From Vulcanimicrobiota bacterium (GTDB taxonomy: Bacteria > Vulcanimicrobiota > Xenobia > Xenobiales > JADMJV01): a stretch of DNA of 64,000 nucleotides. The notes under the pieces were generated by a model that searched no databases, was not told where the DNA came from, and saw only the letters and a list, made by a program, of their open reading frames with translations. Shown piece after piece: positions 33,350 to 41,890 of this stretch (position 1 is the first letter of the stretch; every line of letters starts with the position of its first letter). The translations under genes and the position numbers were made by a program. The stretch is taken from the NCBI GenBank assembly GCA_017307785.1, contig JAFKGI010000034.1:28587-92586 (forward strand), written 5' to 3'.

Positions 33350-35111
33350 CCGGCAGGTTCAGGGCCACTCGCACCCGGTCCATGGTCTCGGGCGCGAACG
33401 GATACAGCATGATCATCAGCGACTTCAGAATGTAGAAGCTGGAATACAGCGCATTGCGCCGCTCCTCTTCGGGAAACCGATCATCGTGCGGCTTGTAGCT
33501 GGTGAACAGCTTGTTGATCAGGCGCGCGTAATTCTCCACCAGCCCCAACAGGTCGGCGTAGTCGGCCTTGGCCATCAACCGCAAGTAGGTCTCGATCATC
33601 TTGCGGGTTTCCTCGAAGGTCTTGCCCATCAGCTCACCCTCGGGCACCACCCCATCGAACTTGGACAAACAGGCCGAAATCGGCTTTTCCAAAGACGCAT
33701 TGAGAGGTCCGGCCAGAAATCCGCACTTCTCGCGCAGTCCCTCGAGCTCAAAATTGGACTGCTTCTTGGCCAGGCTCAGCTGCGACAGATAGTAGCGCAA
33801 CTGATCGGCGGAAAAGCCGTGCTCGTCCAAAAGCTCATCGGCCGTGAAATAATTGCCGGTCGACTTGCTCATCTTCTCGCCGTTGATCAGCAGGTGGCAG
33901 TTGGCATAGACGTCGGTCATCTGCAGACCGTCGCGCATCCCCTGCCACATCGCACCCTGCATCACCACATAGAAAAAGACGTTATCCGAACCGATGAACT
34001 GAGCCACCCGAGCCTTCGGATCTTTCCAATATTCCACATACGTCTCGGGATCCCGCCCGTGCGCCTGCAGGGCCCGCCGGGTAAAGGCCAGCGGAGCCAC
34101 CAGCGACTCCGGCCACACGTAAAAAGTCTTGCCCACCATGGCCGCATCGATCTCGGGCGGCACGGGAATCCCCCAGGAGATATCGCGAGTAATGGGCCGA
34201 TGAGCCCAGCCGTCCATCACCTCGGTGGGGAACTTCAGGATCGAACGCCCCTTTTCCAGGTCGGCCACCGAATCGAACTGCACCACCACTCGCTTGCCGG
34301 TGGCGTAACGGCTCTTATGAGCCGGCAGTTCCGCTTTCTGCTCCTTGTACTCGGCCTCGTGAGTATTGGGAAAGACCAGACACGGCGCCACCTGGCTCAT
34401 GGCCTCGGTGAATACCAGCTTGCGCCAGGTCTTTTCCTTGGTGGCGATCCAGGCTTTCAAATCGCCCAGACCTTTCCACATATCCAACCACCAGTGGTCG
34501 GTATCGCGCAGTTCCGGCGTGGCCCCGCTCACGGTGGAAACCGGATTCAACAACTCGGCGGCCAAATAGTTGGCGCCGCAAGAATCACATTCTTCGCTGT
34601 AAGCCCGCCCGTGGCCGCAACGCGGACAGGTGCCCACCACGTAGCGATCGGCCAAAAAGATGTTCATGCCCGGATCGAACCACTGCTTGCTGGTCCGTTT
34701 CTCTAAAAGTCCGTTGGCGTAAAGCTTACGCAGAGCATCCTGGCAAATCGCCTTGTGATCCTCAAAATTGTCCGGCGAAGAAGTCCCCGAATACACGTCC
34801 ACGCCAATCGAGTACCGTTTCAGCGTGGCAGCCTGACGGTCGTGAATCTCGTCGATGAACTCGCGCACCGGCCGGCCCGCCTTCTTGGCGGCCACCTCGC
34901 TGGTGGAGCCGTGGTCGTCGGTGCCGCACACGAACAGCACGTTGTCCGTCCCCACCACCATCTTCATAAAACGGGCATAAATATCGGGGGGAACCAGCGC
35001 CCCGGCCAGATGTCCCACGTGCAGTGGTCCGTTGGCGTAGGGCATCCCTCCCGTCACCAACACTTTGCTGGGCTTTTCCACCCGCTCTAAAACTTTCGCG
35101 ATTTCATCCAT
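33234..35111 (-). CDS. metG: Methionyl-tRNA synthetase
   Basis: The 625-residue class I synthetase charges tRNA-Met. It has the HIGH-type motif in GMPYANGPLHVGHLAGA, the zinc-binding insertion (CPRCGHGRAYSEECDSCGANY) and the KMSKS loop (GEKMSKSTGNYF). An anticodon-binding helical domain follows (about 480-620). The C-terminal dimerisation domain found in longer MetRS forms is missing, giving a compact type. The 3' end overlaps the convergent exported-protein gene by 116 bp. It starts 25 bp after the HAD phosphatase gene on the same strand. Confidence 0.95.
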   Translation of the reverse strand: MDEIAKVLERVEKPSKVLVTGGMPYANGPLHVGHLAGALVPPDIYARFMKMVVGTDNVLFVCGTDDHGSTSEVAAKKAGRPVREFIDEIHDRQAATLKRYSIGVDVYSGTSSPDNFEDHKAICQDALRKLYANGLLEKRTSKQWFDPGMNIFLADRYVVGTCPRCGHGRAYSEECDSCGANYLAAELLNPVSTVSGATPELRDTDHWWLDMWKGLGDLKAWIATKEKTWRKLVFTEAMSQVAPCLVFPNTHEAEYKEQKAELPAHKSRYATGKRVVVQFDSVADLEKGRSILKFPTEVMDGWAHRPITRDISWGIPVPPEIDAAMVGKTFYVWPESLVAPLAFTRRALQAHGRDPETYVEYWKDPKARVAQFIGSDNVFFYVVMQGAMWQGMRDGLQMTDVYANCHLLINGEKMSKSTGNYFTADELLDEHGFSADQLRYYLSQLSLAKKQSNFELEGLREKCGFLAGPLNASLEKPISACLSKFDGVVPEGELMGKTFEETRKMIETYLRLMAKADYADLLGLVENYARLINKLFTSYKPHDDRFPEEERRNALYSSFYILKSLMIMLYPFAPETMDRVRVALNLPATVFAIAELGTPIAPGHRVGSLVEFFPSTREASEAVHS

Positions 35112-35136
35112 GGGCGGGCCTTAACGGGCCCCAGAC

Positions 35137-35910
35137 TCAAGTCCTGCCTGACTCCCGGCCGATAATCCAATCGGCCGCCTCCCCAATGCAGGCTACCGAA
35201 GCCTCGGGAGGATGGGGCTGAGACTCGTCCCGACCGCCGTGGCCGGTGGCCACCAGCAGAGTGGTCATCTCGGGATGAGCCTGCTTGGCCGCCAGCATGT
35301 CCTTGACCGAGTCTCCTACCATATAGCTCTGCGACAAATCCAGCGAGTCCAGACGAGCCGCTTCCAGAAACATGCCGGCGTTGGGCTTGTGCCCGCTGAC
35401 CATTCCCTTGGGCACCGGATCCTGCGAACGGCTCGGACAAAAGAGCACGCCCGCGAACTTGCCGCCATTCTCCACCACCAGTTGACACAACCGGTCCAGA
35501 CTGGCCTCCACCTGGCTCAGCGTGCGATCATCCTTGGCGGCCCGCTGCTGATTGGTCACCACATAGACGGGCATCTTGGTGTGGCTCATCAAGCGCAGCA
35601 AAGACTCGACCGCGTTCGGCTGCAGCAGCCGGTCTAGATCCTCAGCCTTTTTCATGTTGCCGAAGCGATTGAGCACCCCATCGCGGTCCACAAAAATGGC
35701 GCCCCGACCGCCCTCGACCTGATCCGAGGGCTGATGATAGGACACCGCCAGCAACGGGGTCTCCTGGCGGCTCCCGTCCGGAGCCGCGTGCTGCATGATC
35801 CGAGCTCGCACACCGCGCGTAGGAAATTGAGAGCCGGGAACGATCATCTTGGAAAAATTCCCAGGCCAGGGAACAAAAACCTGCCAACCCGGCTTAAAGG
35901 CCCAAGCCAA
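35137..35910 (-). CDS. HAD-IIIA phosphatase (GmhB/HisB-N-like)
   Basis: The 257-residue reading has the HAD-IIIA motifs IFVDRDGVLNRF, a Thr in VYVVTNQQRAAKD, Lys in GHKPNAGMFLEAA and YMVGDSVKDMLAAK. These fit D-glycero-D-manno-heptose-1,7-bisphosphate phosphatase or the histidinol-phosphatase half of HisB. The Cys/His zinc loop of GmhB is not obvious, so the substrate stays open. The first 55 residues (AWAFKPGWQVFVPW...) are not part of the family. Later ATGs at 35847 or 35796 are plausible true starts. It is divergent from the VWA lipoprotein gene, with a 20 bp gap. Confidence 0.75.
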   Translation of the reverse strand: MAWAFKPGWQVFVPWPGNFSKMIVPGSQFPTRGVRARIMQHAAPDGSRQETPLLAVSYHQPSDQVEGGRGAIFVDRDGVLNRFGNMKKAEDLDRLLQPNAVESLLRLMSHTKMPVYVVTNQQRAAKDDRTLSQVEASLDRLCQLVVENGGKFAGVLFCPSRSQDPVPKGMVSGHKPNAGMFLEAARLDSLDLSQSYMVGDSVKDMLAAKQAHPEMTTLLVATGHGGRDESQPHPPEASVACIGEAADWIIGRESGRT

Positions 35911-35930
35911 AATCGAGGGGGATCTCGTCC

Positions 35931-37394
35931 ATGCGCAAACTCATCCTGCTGGCCACCTTACTGGCCGCCGGCTGCTCCGACAGCAGTAGCCCCAGAGCCG
36001 GCTACTCCGCCCAAGAATACAGCCAGCCCCAATTCGAAAAACTGCCGACCCAAAGCTGGCAGAAACCGGCCCAGGCCCCGCTCTCCACCTTCGCCATCGA
36101 CGTCGACACCGGTTCCTACGGGATCGTCCGCGGCTACCTCAACAGCCACCGCCCCGTGCCGGCCGACGCCGTGCGCCTGGAAGAGCTCATCAACTACTTC
36201 CCCTACGACTACGCCCCGCCCACCGGCAACGAGCCGCTCAAGGTCAACACCGAACTCTCCAGCTGCCCCTGGAACCCCGACCACGCCCTGCTGCGCCTGG
36301 GCCTGCAGGCGCGCAAACAGCCGGACGATCAGCTCCCACCCCGCAATCTCGTCTTCCTGCTCGACGTCTCCGGCTCCATGACCGGCGCCGACCGCCTGGG
36401 CCTGCTCAAAACCGGCCTGGCCAAACTGGTCCACAATCTCACCCCCCAAGATCACGTAGCTATCGTCACCTACGCCGGGCACGCCGGCGTCGTGCTGGAA
36501 CCCAGCAACGACAAAGACAAGATCCTTCAGGCCCTGGACAACCTGGAGTCGGGCGGCTCCACCAACGGCGAAGCCGGCATCCGCGGCGCCTACCAACTGG
36601 CCCGAGCCAACTTCGACCCCAAAGGCATCAATCGCGTTATGCTGTGCACCGACGGCGACTTCAACGTCGGCGTCAGCGATCACGACGAACTTCTGCGCAT
36701 CATCGAAAAAGAGCGCCAGTCCGGCGTCTTCCTCACCACCCTGGGCGTCGGCCTCGGCAACGTCAACGACGCCGGCCTCGAACAACTGGCCGACAAAGGC
36801 AACGGCAACTACGCCTTCCTCGATTCCGGCGCCGAAGCCGAAAAAGTGCTGGTCAAGGAAGCCGGCTCGACCCTGGTCACGGTGGCCAAAGACGTCAAAA
36901 TCCAGGTGGAATTCAACCCCGCCGTGGTCCAGGAATACAAGCTGCTGGGCTACGAGAACCGCGCCCTGCAGGCCGAAGACTTCAACGACGACGGCAAAGA
37001 CGCCGGCGAAGTCGGCTCCGGCCACCGCGTCACCGCTCTCTACGAACTCCAGCTCAGCGACAAAACTCAGCGCCCCAAAGTCGACGCGCTCCGCTACCAA
37101 AAACAAAAGCCCACCAACTCGGAAATCGCCCTCGTGAAACTACGCTACCAGCCCCCGCAAGGCGGCACCAGCAAACTGCTGAGCACCATCGTCACCCGCG
37201 ATCAGCACCAACCCCTGGAGAAAACCTCCGACGACTTCCGCTTCGCCGCCGCCGTGGCCCGCTGGGGCATGCTCCTCAAAGGCCAACCGGGACAGTGGGA
37301 AGACGTAAAAAAACTGGCCGAATCGGCCCGCGGTCAAGACACCGAGGGCTATCGTAGCCAGTTCCTGGAACTGCTGGCTCTAAGCCATTCCTAA
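35931..37394 (+). CDS. YfbK-like von Willebrand A lipoprotein
   Basis: The 487-residue protein has a lipoprotein signal with lipobox LLAAGC (lipidated Cys at residue 15). A YfbK-type N-terminal region (FAIDVDTGSYGIVRGYL, LEELINYFPYDY) is followed by a VWA domain at about 138-320 with MIDAS LLDVSGSM, a Thr in GGSTNGEAG and VMLCTDGDFNVG. The C-terminal domain is of the DUF3520 type (residues 330-487). It is an envelope protein, presumably for metal-dependent protein binding. The start is set by the lipobox. Its stop overlaps the stop of the convergent Rpn-like gene by 3 bp. Confidence 0.9.
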   Translation: MRKLILLATLLAAGCSDSSSPRAGYSAQEYSQPQFEKLPTQSWQKPAQAPLSTFAIDVDTGSYGIVRGYLNSHRPVPADAVRLEELINYFPYDYAPPTGNEPLKVNTELSSCPWNPDHALLRLGLQARKQPDDQLPPRNLVFLLDVSGSMTGADRLGLLKTGLAKLVHNLTPQDHVAIVTYAGHAGVVLEPSNDKDKILQALDNLESGGSTNGEAGIRGAYQLARANFDPKGINRVMLCTDGDFNVGVSDHDELLRIIEKERQSGVFLTTLGVGLGNVNDAGLEQLADKGNGNYAFLDSGAEAEKVLVKEAGSTLVTVAKDVKIQVEFNPAVVQEYKLLGYENRALQAEDFNDDGKDAGEVGSGHRVTALYELQLSDKTQRPKVDALRYQKQKPTNSEIALVKLRYQPPQGGTSKLLSTIVTRDQHQPLEKTSDDFRFAAAVARWGMLLKGQPGQWEDVKKLAESARGQDTEGYRSQFLELLALSHS

Positions 37395-38306
37395 AGGGCT
37401 TTGAGCCACTCCGCACTGGACTCGGCCGTCATCAAGTCCGCCAATAACTCCGCCAGACGCGAGAGGTCGTTTACCTTCTCCAACCTGGCCTGCCCGGCCG
37501 CATCCAACTCCCCCCAACGCTGCCGATGGCGTGCCAGAATCACGTCCTGAACTTCCTGACGGGCCGCTTCCCGTTCCTCTTCGCGACCTATTCTTTCCGC
37601 TCTCAAGATATAGGGCATGTTCTTCTCCTCTTCCCATCGGGCCAGGCTCTGATCAAAATTATACTCCAAAGGCGCAGGCAGAGCCAGAATCCAATCGACC
37701 AGCCGGAAGAAGCCCACCAACTGGGAACGAGTCAACCCGCACTCGTATAGACCCCCGAACCAGCCGGAACTTGATCTCGGCCCGCCGCTGCGGCTGGCGG
37801 CGGGTAGCCAGCGCCTGCCGATGAGCGGCCGTCAGCCAGGCGAAGGGATTGTCGGTTCCCTCGGCCCAATCCGGATAATCCAGCAACTTGCAGATCGGAA
37901 AGTGCAGCTCCAAGCGACAGCCCCACACCGATCTCAAGCATCGATTGGGCCGCCAGGTCGGCCCGCCATCCCCCAGAATTGCCAGGCTACAAACGCTCTC
38001 CCCGAATCGGTCCGCGATGCGCGTGTGATACAGCAGCATCCGCTCGGGAAACTCCGGGTCCCGCTGGGATTGGACCTCGATGTGGACCAACACCAGTTGA
38101 ACTCCGTCGCGCCGGCTCACGCGCACCAGCGAGTCCACGTGACGACGTCCGCCCTCAGGGGTAATGGCCTGCAGCTCCTTATCGCAGAACTCCCAACCAG
38201 AATCCCAATCGATATCCGCATCCATCTCCACAAAGAAGAACTGCACAAAGTCCCGGAAATAAAGGCGAATTGCCTCCTTCCAGGGAGAGTCAAAGTCGTC
38301 GACCAT
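37391..38306 (-). pseudogene. Rpn/transposase-31-like nuclease gene, frameshifted
   Basis: The gene starts at 38306 with DDFDSPWKEAIRLYFRDFVQ and continues with VLVHIEVQSQRDPEFPERML and RLYHTRIADRF-like sequence. This matches the Rpn (recombination-promoting nuclease)/transposase-31 family, with core E-V-Q in HIEVQSQ. After AEIKFRLVRG the frame is lost; the coherent continuation (LYECGLTRSQLVGFFRLVDW) is in the next frame and runs to 37391. Removing one base from the five-G run (C5 on the + strand, 37752-37756) restores a single protein of about 304 residues. It is either a true pseudogene or a homopolymer sequencing error. Confidence 0.8.
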
Positions 38307-38330
38307 ATCGCCACCCTAAACGGCCGCGTA

Positions 38331-39530
38331 CTACGAAAGTACTACCAGCCAGCCGGTCATGGCCAGGAATATAAAGAGACTGGTCAACAGTGTGTGCCCG
38401 ATACCGAAGAGCGGACCCTCGGGCCAGTCCGAGTGCTCGAACACCAACCCGTCGACCACGATGCGCCCCGTCCAGAACACGGTAATGATCCCCAACAACA
38501 CCCGGGCCCCACGCTCCCCGGTCAGCATCTCGTCGTGCAACCCCAGAATCACGCAGCCAAAAGTCAGAATAAAGGTCCCGATATACCCATAATACACCCA
38601 CAACAACTTGCGGTTCAGGGGCCGCAAACGGGCCAACTCCTGGCGCCAGCCCAGCCGCCAGGGCACCTGCAGACCGGCCGCCAGCACCAGAAAGTGCCCC
38701 CAACCCGCCAGCCACAACAACCCGCTCAGCACCTCAGGCCACGCCAGCCGAAACACCAGCGGCTGCAAAAACTCCCCACGAAAACCCGCCCCAAACAACA
38801 GCGGCAGCGGCAACAACACCCACAAAAGCGCCCAACCCCGGCGCAAGCGCATCCCCAGATACTGCAACCCGAAGTAGAGCAGCGGACCGCCCCAGCCAGA
38901 ACCGCTGGGATAACTGATAGCCGCCTCGTGCAACAACCCCGACAGCAAAAACCCCTCAAAAACTCGACCCCGCCCCAACAACAACCGGTTCAAGTCGGAA
39001 AACGGTCGATTCCAGCGGCGGCTCCAGAAATCGCGCAAGTCCTGACAGGCCAGGGGATTGTCAAACAATCGCTCCACCCGAAACCCGGCCAGCCGCAGCA
39101 ACGCCGAGAGCACGTCGGAGTAGCCCAGATGCACGAAGGCCAGCACCCCGAAAAGCATCAGCCACGAATTCAACCAGCCCTGCAGCGCCAGAAACCCGAC
39201 CGTCACCGCAGTGACAATCATGGTCACCCAACCCTGCACAAACCAGCGCAGCGGAAACTCGAGCGACTCTCGCTGCTCAAACGGCTTCGGGTCCACCCCC
39301 GGCCACACCGTAAAGTAAGGCAGCAAATGCAAACCCGCCACATAAGCGCGCGACCGCCCCAACAACACGCAGCACTTCAAGGCAAACAACAGATACAAAC
39401 TCATGGCCGCCAACCGCTCCAGCGGAGTCCCCAGCGGCAACCAAAACACACTCAACGGCACCAACCAGCGCACCAGCGAACGAAAACGGTCCGGCACAAA
39501 ACGCGCCAACAAATAGAAACCAAGCAACAT
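38331..39530 (-). CDS. Wax-synthase-like MBOAT acyltransferase
   Basis: The 399-residue polytopic membrane protein has about ten hydrophobic spans. Around residues 170-215 it has DFWSRRWNRPFSDLNRLLL and FLLSGLLHEAAISYP, the Asn and His signature of the plant-type wax synthase/MBOAT-2 family. These enzymes transfer an acyl group from acyl-CoA to a fatty alcohol or another lipid hydroxyl. The substrate is not predictable. It is divergent from the TetR gene, and a perfect 12-bp palindrome lies 26 bp upstream of its start, implying repression by that regulator. Confidence 0.8.
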   Translation of the reverse strand: MLLGFYLLARFVPDRFRSLVRWLVPLSVFWLPLGTPLERLAAMSLYLLFALKCCVLLGRSRAYVAGLHLLPYFTVWPGVDPKPFEQRESLEFPLRWFVQGWVTMIVTAVTVGFLALQGWLNSWLMLFGVLAFVHLGYSDVLSALLRLAGFRVERLFDNPLACQDLRDFWSRRWNRPFSDLNRLLLGRGRVFEGFLLSGLLHEAAISYPSGSGWGGPLLYFGLQYLGMRLRRGWALLWVLLPLPLLFGAGFRGEFLQPLVFRLAWPEVLSGLLWLAGWGHFLVLAAGLQVPWRLGWRQELARLRPLNRKLLWVYYGYIGTFILTFGCVILGLHDEMLTGERGARVLLGIITVFWTGRIVVDGLVFEHSDWPEGPLFGIGHTLLTSLFIFLAMTGWLVVLS

Positions 39531-39555
39531 CGGAAGGATGCTCCCTCTCAGAAAG

Positions 39556-39567
39556 TGAACGCGTTCA
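39556..39567. promoter_or_regulatory. Putative TetR operator 1
   Basis: Perfect palindrome TGAACGCGTTCA between the divergent MBOAT and TetR genes, 25 bp before the MBOAT start. A near-identical copy lies 45 bp to the right, with the preceding GAAAG conserved as well. Confidence 0.7.
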
Positions 39568-39599
39568 TTAACGACACTCTAGCACAGGGAGGACAGAAA

Positions 39600-40268
39600 G
39601 TGAACACGTTCAAAAAAGGAGAGCAATCTCGCCAGCACATCCTGGACACGGCCCTGCAACTCTTCGCCGAGCAGGGCTATCACAAGACCACCCTGCGCGA
39701 CATCGCCCGCCAGGCCGGCATCTCCATCGGCCTCACCTATCGCTACTTCGCCCGCAAAGAAGAACTCATCGCCGCCCTCTACGAGCATCTCACCCAGCAG
39801 ACGGAAGCGGCCGTCCAGCAGCTGCCCAAAGCCCCTATGGCGCAACGCTTCGTGGCCGCCCTGCGCCTCGCGCTGGCCCAACTCCAACCCCACCGCCAAT
39901 CGCTGGGCGCGCTCTTCGGCGCCGGCCTCGATCCCGAATCGGAACTATCCGTGCTGGGCGACCAGTCCAGTCCGCTGCGCCAACGCGTCTACAGCACCTA
40001 CCTGGAAGTCATCCAAAAAGCATCCGATCCGCCCGCCAAAAAACAGGCCGAAGAATTGGCCACCCTGTTCTACTCCATCCACCTGAGCGTCATTCTCTTC
40101 TGGCTCCAGGACCGCAGCCCCGAACAGCAACGCACCCAGGAATTGCTCGACTTCACCCAGGACAGCCTGAAAAGTCTGCGCTTCGCCCTCATGCTGCCGC
40201 CCGTCAGCCGCTCCCTCACACGCCTCATCCAAATCATCGGACCCATGTTCGCCCCGGCCAAACTCTAA
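39600..40268 (+). CDS. TetR-family transcriptional regulator
   Basis: The product is 222 residues from GTG 39600, with GGGAGG seven bases upstream; the frame is open much further left but that is antisense to the MBOAT gene. The N-terminal helix-turn-helix is classic (RQHILDTALQLFAEQGYHKT, IARQAGISIGLTYRYFARKE). The C-terminal 150 residues form a helical ligand-binding and dimer domain. It probably represses itself and the divergent acyltransferase gene through the paired palindromes at 39556 and 39601; the second overlaps its own start codon. The ligand may be a lipid or acyl compound, by context only. Confidence 0.9.
   Translation: MNTFKKGEQSRQHILDTALQLFAEQGYHKTTLRDIARQAGISIGLTYRYFARKEELIAALYEHLTQQTEAAVQQLPKAPMAQRFVAALRLALAQLQPHRQSLGALFGAGLDPESELSVLGDQSSPLRQRVYSTYLEVIQKASDPPAKKQAEELATLFYSIHLSVILFWLQDRSPEQQRTQELLDFTQDSLKSLRFALMLPPVSRSLTRLIQIIGPMFAPAKL
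39601..39612. promoter_or_regulatory. Putative TetR operator 2 (overlaps start codon)
   Basis: TGAACACGTTCA differs by one base from the perfect palindrome at 39556. It covers the second and third bases of the GTG start of the TetR gene, which would allow autorepression. Confidence 0.6.
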
Positions 40269-40627
40269 ACAACCGCCCCGACCCTTGCTGCGCCTGCTCC
40301 GTCACGAAAGGGGACGGTGGAAAGACCCGGCCGACGCGGCCAACTCGCTCCCTGATGCCAAAGCCAGAGCTCGCGGCCCGGCTTACGCGGCTGCCGGTTG
40401 GGGAGTTCCTAAACGAACCAAACGCCCGGCTGGTTTTCTTGAAACTAAATAGGCACAGAACGAAATCCCTTAAAAACGCCAGGCAACCCGCCTCGACTCT
40501 ACCCGTCCCCCTGCCCCCGCGCTCTAATCCCTGAACGCAAGACCAAACTCACAATCTCGCACGCCGCCCCGCCGCGCCCCAAAGCCTTCTCCACCTTCCC
40601 CTTTCGGACCCAGCAACCGCAGCAAGC
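40269..40627. other. Gene-free convergent gap with several hairpins
   Basis: No reading frame here looks coding. The segment 40299-40440 holds four stems: CCGTC/GACGG (40299-40317), GGCCG/CGGCC (40329-40341), CCGGC/GCCGG (40378-40397) and AACCA/TGGTT followed by TTCTT (40416-40440). The last resembles a rightward terminator. It may be an RNA gene or the 3' end of the TetR transcript. The remainder, 40441-40627, shows nothing I can name. Confidence 0.4.
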
Positions 40628-41377
40628 TCAACACACCGCCAGCAGCTGCTCCTCCGAACTCAGCACCTCGGCCCGACCCGTGGCCACCCACTCCGAGGCC
40701 CAGGCAGCCGAAGACACCAGGCTCTCCAACAAAAACACCCGCCGGCCCAGGGCCCGGGAGGCCTTCAGCTCGCTCAAAGTTCCGCTTTCCTCCGAGCACT
40801 CCACGGCCACGCTCACCAGCGACAAACCCGCGACCACCCGATTGCGCTCCGGAAACGACCAGCGCGTCGGCTTAAAATCCGGCGCAAACTGCGACAGCAC
40901 CGCCCCCTGAGCGGCAACCCCCTCGGCCAGCAACGCATTCTCGGGCGGATAGCAATGAGCCATCCCGTGACCCAGCACCGCCAGAGTCCGCCCCCCGGCC
41001 CGCAAACAACTCTCGTGAGCGGCCGTGTCCACGCCCCGCGCCAAACCGCTCACCACCGTCACCCCGGCCTGCGCCAACGCCCGCCCCAGACGCCGCGCCC
41101 GCGCCAACCCCTGCGGCGAAGGAGAACGCGTCCCCACCACCGCCACCGCCCGCTCATCTTGCGGCAAAATCAGCCCGCGCACATACAACCCGGCGGGCCG
41201 CTGCTTACAGCGCAGCAAATTGGCCGGATACTCCTCATCCAGCACGGAAATCAGCCGAACCCCCTCCCCAAAGTCGCCCCCGCAGCTCAACTCCAATCCC
41301 GCCTGAAGCTCATAACCCAGGGCCGAAGAACGGCTCCAGGACAGGTCCATCATCTCTTCACTCAAAGATCGCACCAA
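40628..41377 (-). CDS. dprA: DprA/Smf-family DNA-processing protein
   Basis: The 249-residue protein has the DprA Rossmann core: VAVVGTRSPSPQGLARAR, VVSGLARGVDTAAHESCL, TLAVLGHGMAHCYPPEN, and FPERNRVVAGLSLVSVAVECSEESGTL (split here as FPERNRVVAGLS and VAVECSEESGTL). DprA loads RecA on incoming single-stranded DNA in natural transformation. The protein is shorter than typical DprA (about 280-370) and lacks the C-terminal winged helix and most of the N-terminal SAM domain. Other competence genes are not in the window. It is divergent from the CcdC-like gene. Confidence 0.85.
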   Translation of the reverse strand: MVRSLSEEMMDLSWSRSSALGYELQAGLELSCGGDFGEGVRLISVLDEEYPANLLRCKQRPAGLYVRGLILPQDERAVAVVGTRSPSPQGLARARRLGRALAQAGVTVVSGLARGVDTAAHESCLRAGGRTLAVLGHGMAHCYPPENALLAEGVAAQGAVLSQFAPDFKPTRWSFPERNRVVAGLSLVSVAVECSEESGTLSELKASRALGRRVFLLESLVSSAAWASEWVATGRAEVLSSEEQLLAVC

Positions 41378-41428
41378 AGAGCATTCGCCCCTGTAGGAAA
41401 CTCCCCCCGCACGGATAACACCAGCCCC

Positions 41429-41890
41429 GTGAATACTCTACTCCTGGGAGGCGTGGGCACGGCCGTGGGCACCACCGCCATCCTGCTCTGGCGCATCCGC
41501 GAAGGTCAGACGCCGCTCCGAAAAGGCAAAATCATCGCCCCCCCACTCGGCATGAGCACCGGCTTCTGCATGTTTTTCAAAGAAGAATTCCGCTACCCGC
41601 CGGAATGGGGCCTGGTCGCCTTCCTGCTGGGCGCGCTGGTCTTCGCCTGGCCCATGATCCTGACCTCAAAGCTCCACAAAGAAAACGGTCAAATCTGGCT
41701 CAAGCGCTCGCCCGCCTTTTTCCTCACCATCCTGGCCCTGATCGCCATTCGCCTGGCCCTGAAACAGCAGGTTCAGCACTTCATCACCGTGCCCCAAACG
41801 GCCGGCCTCATGTTCACGCTGGCCTTCGGCATGGTGCTGCACTGGCGCACCCGCATGCTGCTCGAATTCAACAAGCTTACGAGTGAGTGA
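41429..41890 (+). CDS. CcdC-like (DUF1453) membrane protein
   Basis: The product is 153 residues from GTG 41429; the longer open frame to the left is antisense to dprA. It has four to five membrane spans and the CcdC pattern: KGKIIAPPLGMSTGFCMFF, AFLLGALVFAWPMILTSKL, IWLKRSPAFFLTILALIAIR, and FGMVLHWRTRMLLEF. CcdC is named from cytochrome c biogenesis loci of Bacillus, but its function is unclear. Its end overlaps the convergent cytidine-deaminase-like gene by 14 bp. Confidence 0.75.
   Translation: MNTLLLGGVGTAVGTTAILLWRIREGQTPLRKGKIIAPPLGMSTGFCMFFKEEFRYPPEWGLVAFLLGALVFAWPMILTSKLHKENGQIWLKRSPAFFLTILALIAIRLALKQQVQHFITVPQTAGLMFTLAFGMVLHWRTRMLLEFNKLTSE

Noticed and set aside
35958..37106. 382-residue leftward open frame
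   Set aside because: Val/Gly/Ala-rich antisense of the VWA lipoprotein gene, a GC-rich shadow frame.
37821..39599. N-terminal extension of the TetR frame by about 590 residues
   Set aside because: His/Gln/Pro-rich antisense of the MBOAT gene; the regulator starts at GTG 39600 with a good ribosome-binding site.
40310..40390. Partial likeness to RNase P RNA (GGAAAG near CCCGGCTTA)
   Set aside because: The two motifs are only about 60 bases apart and the conserved core between them is missing.
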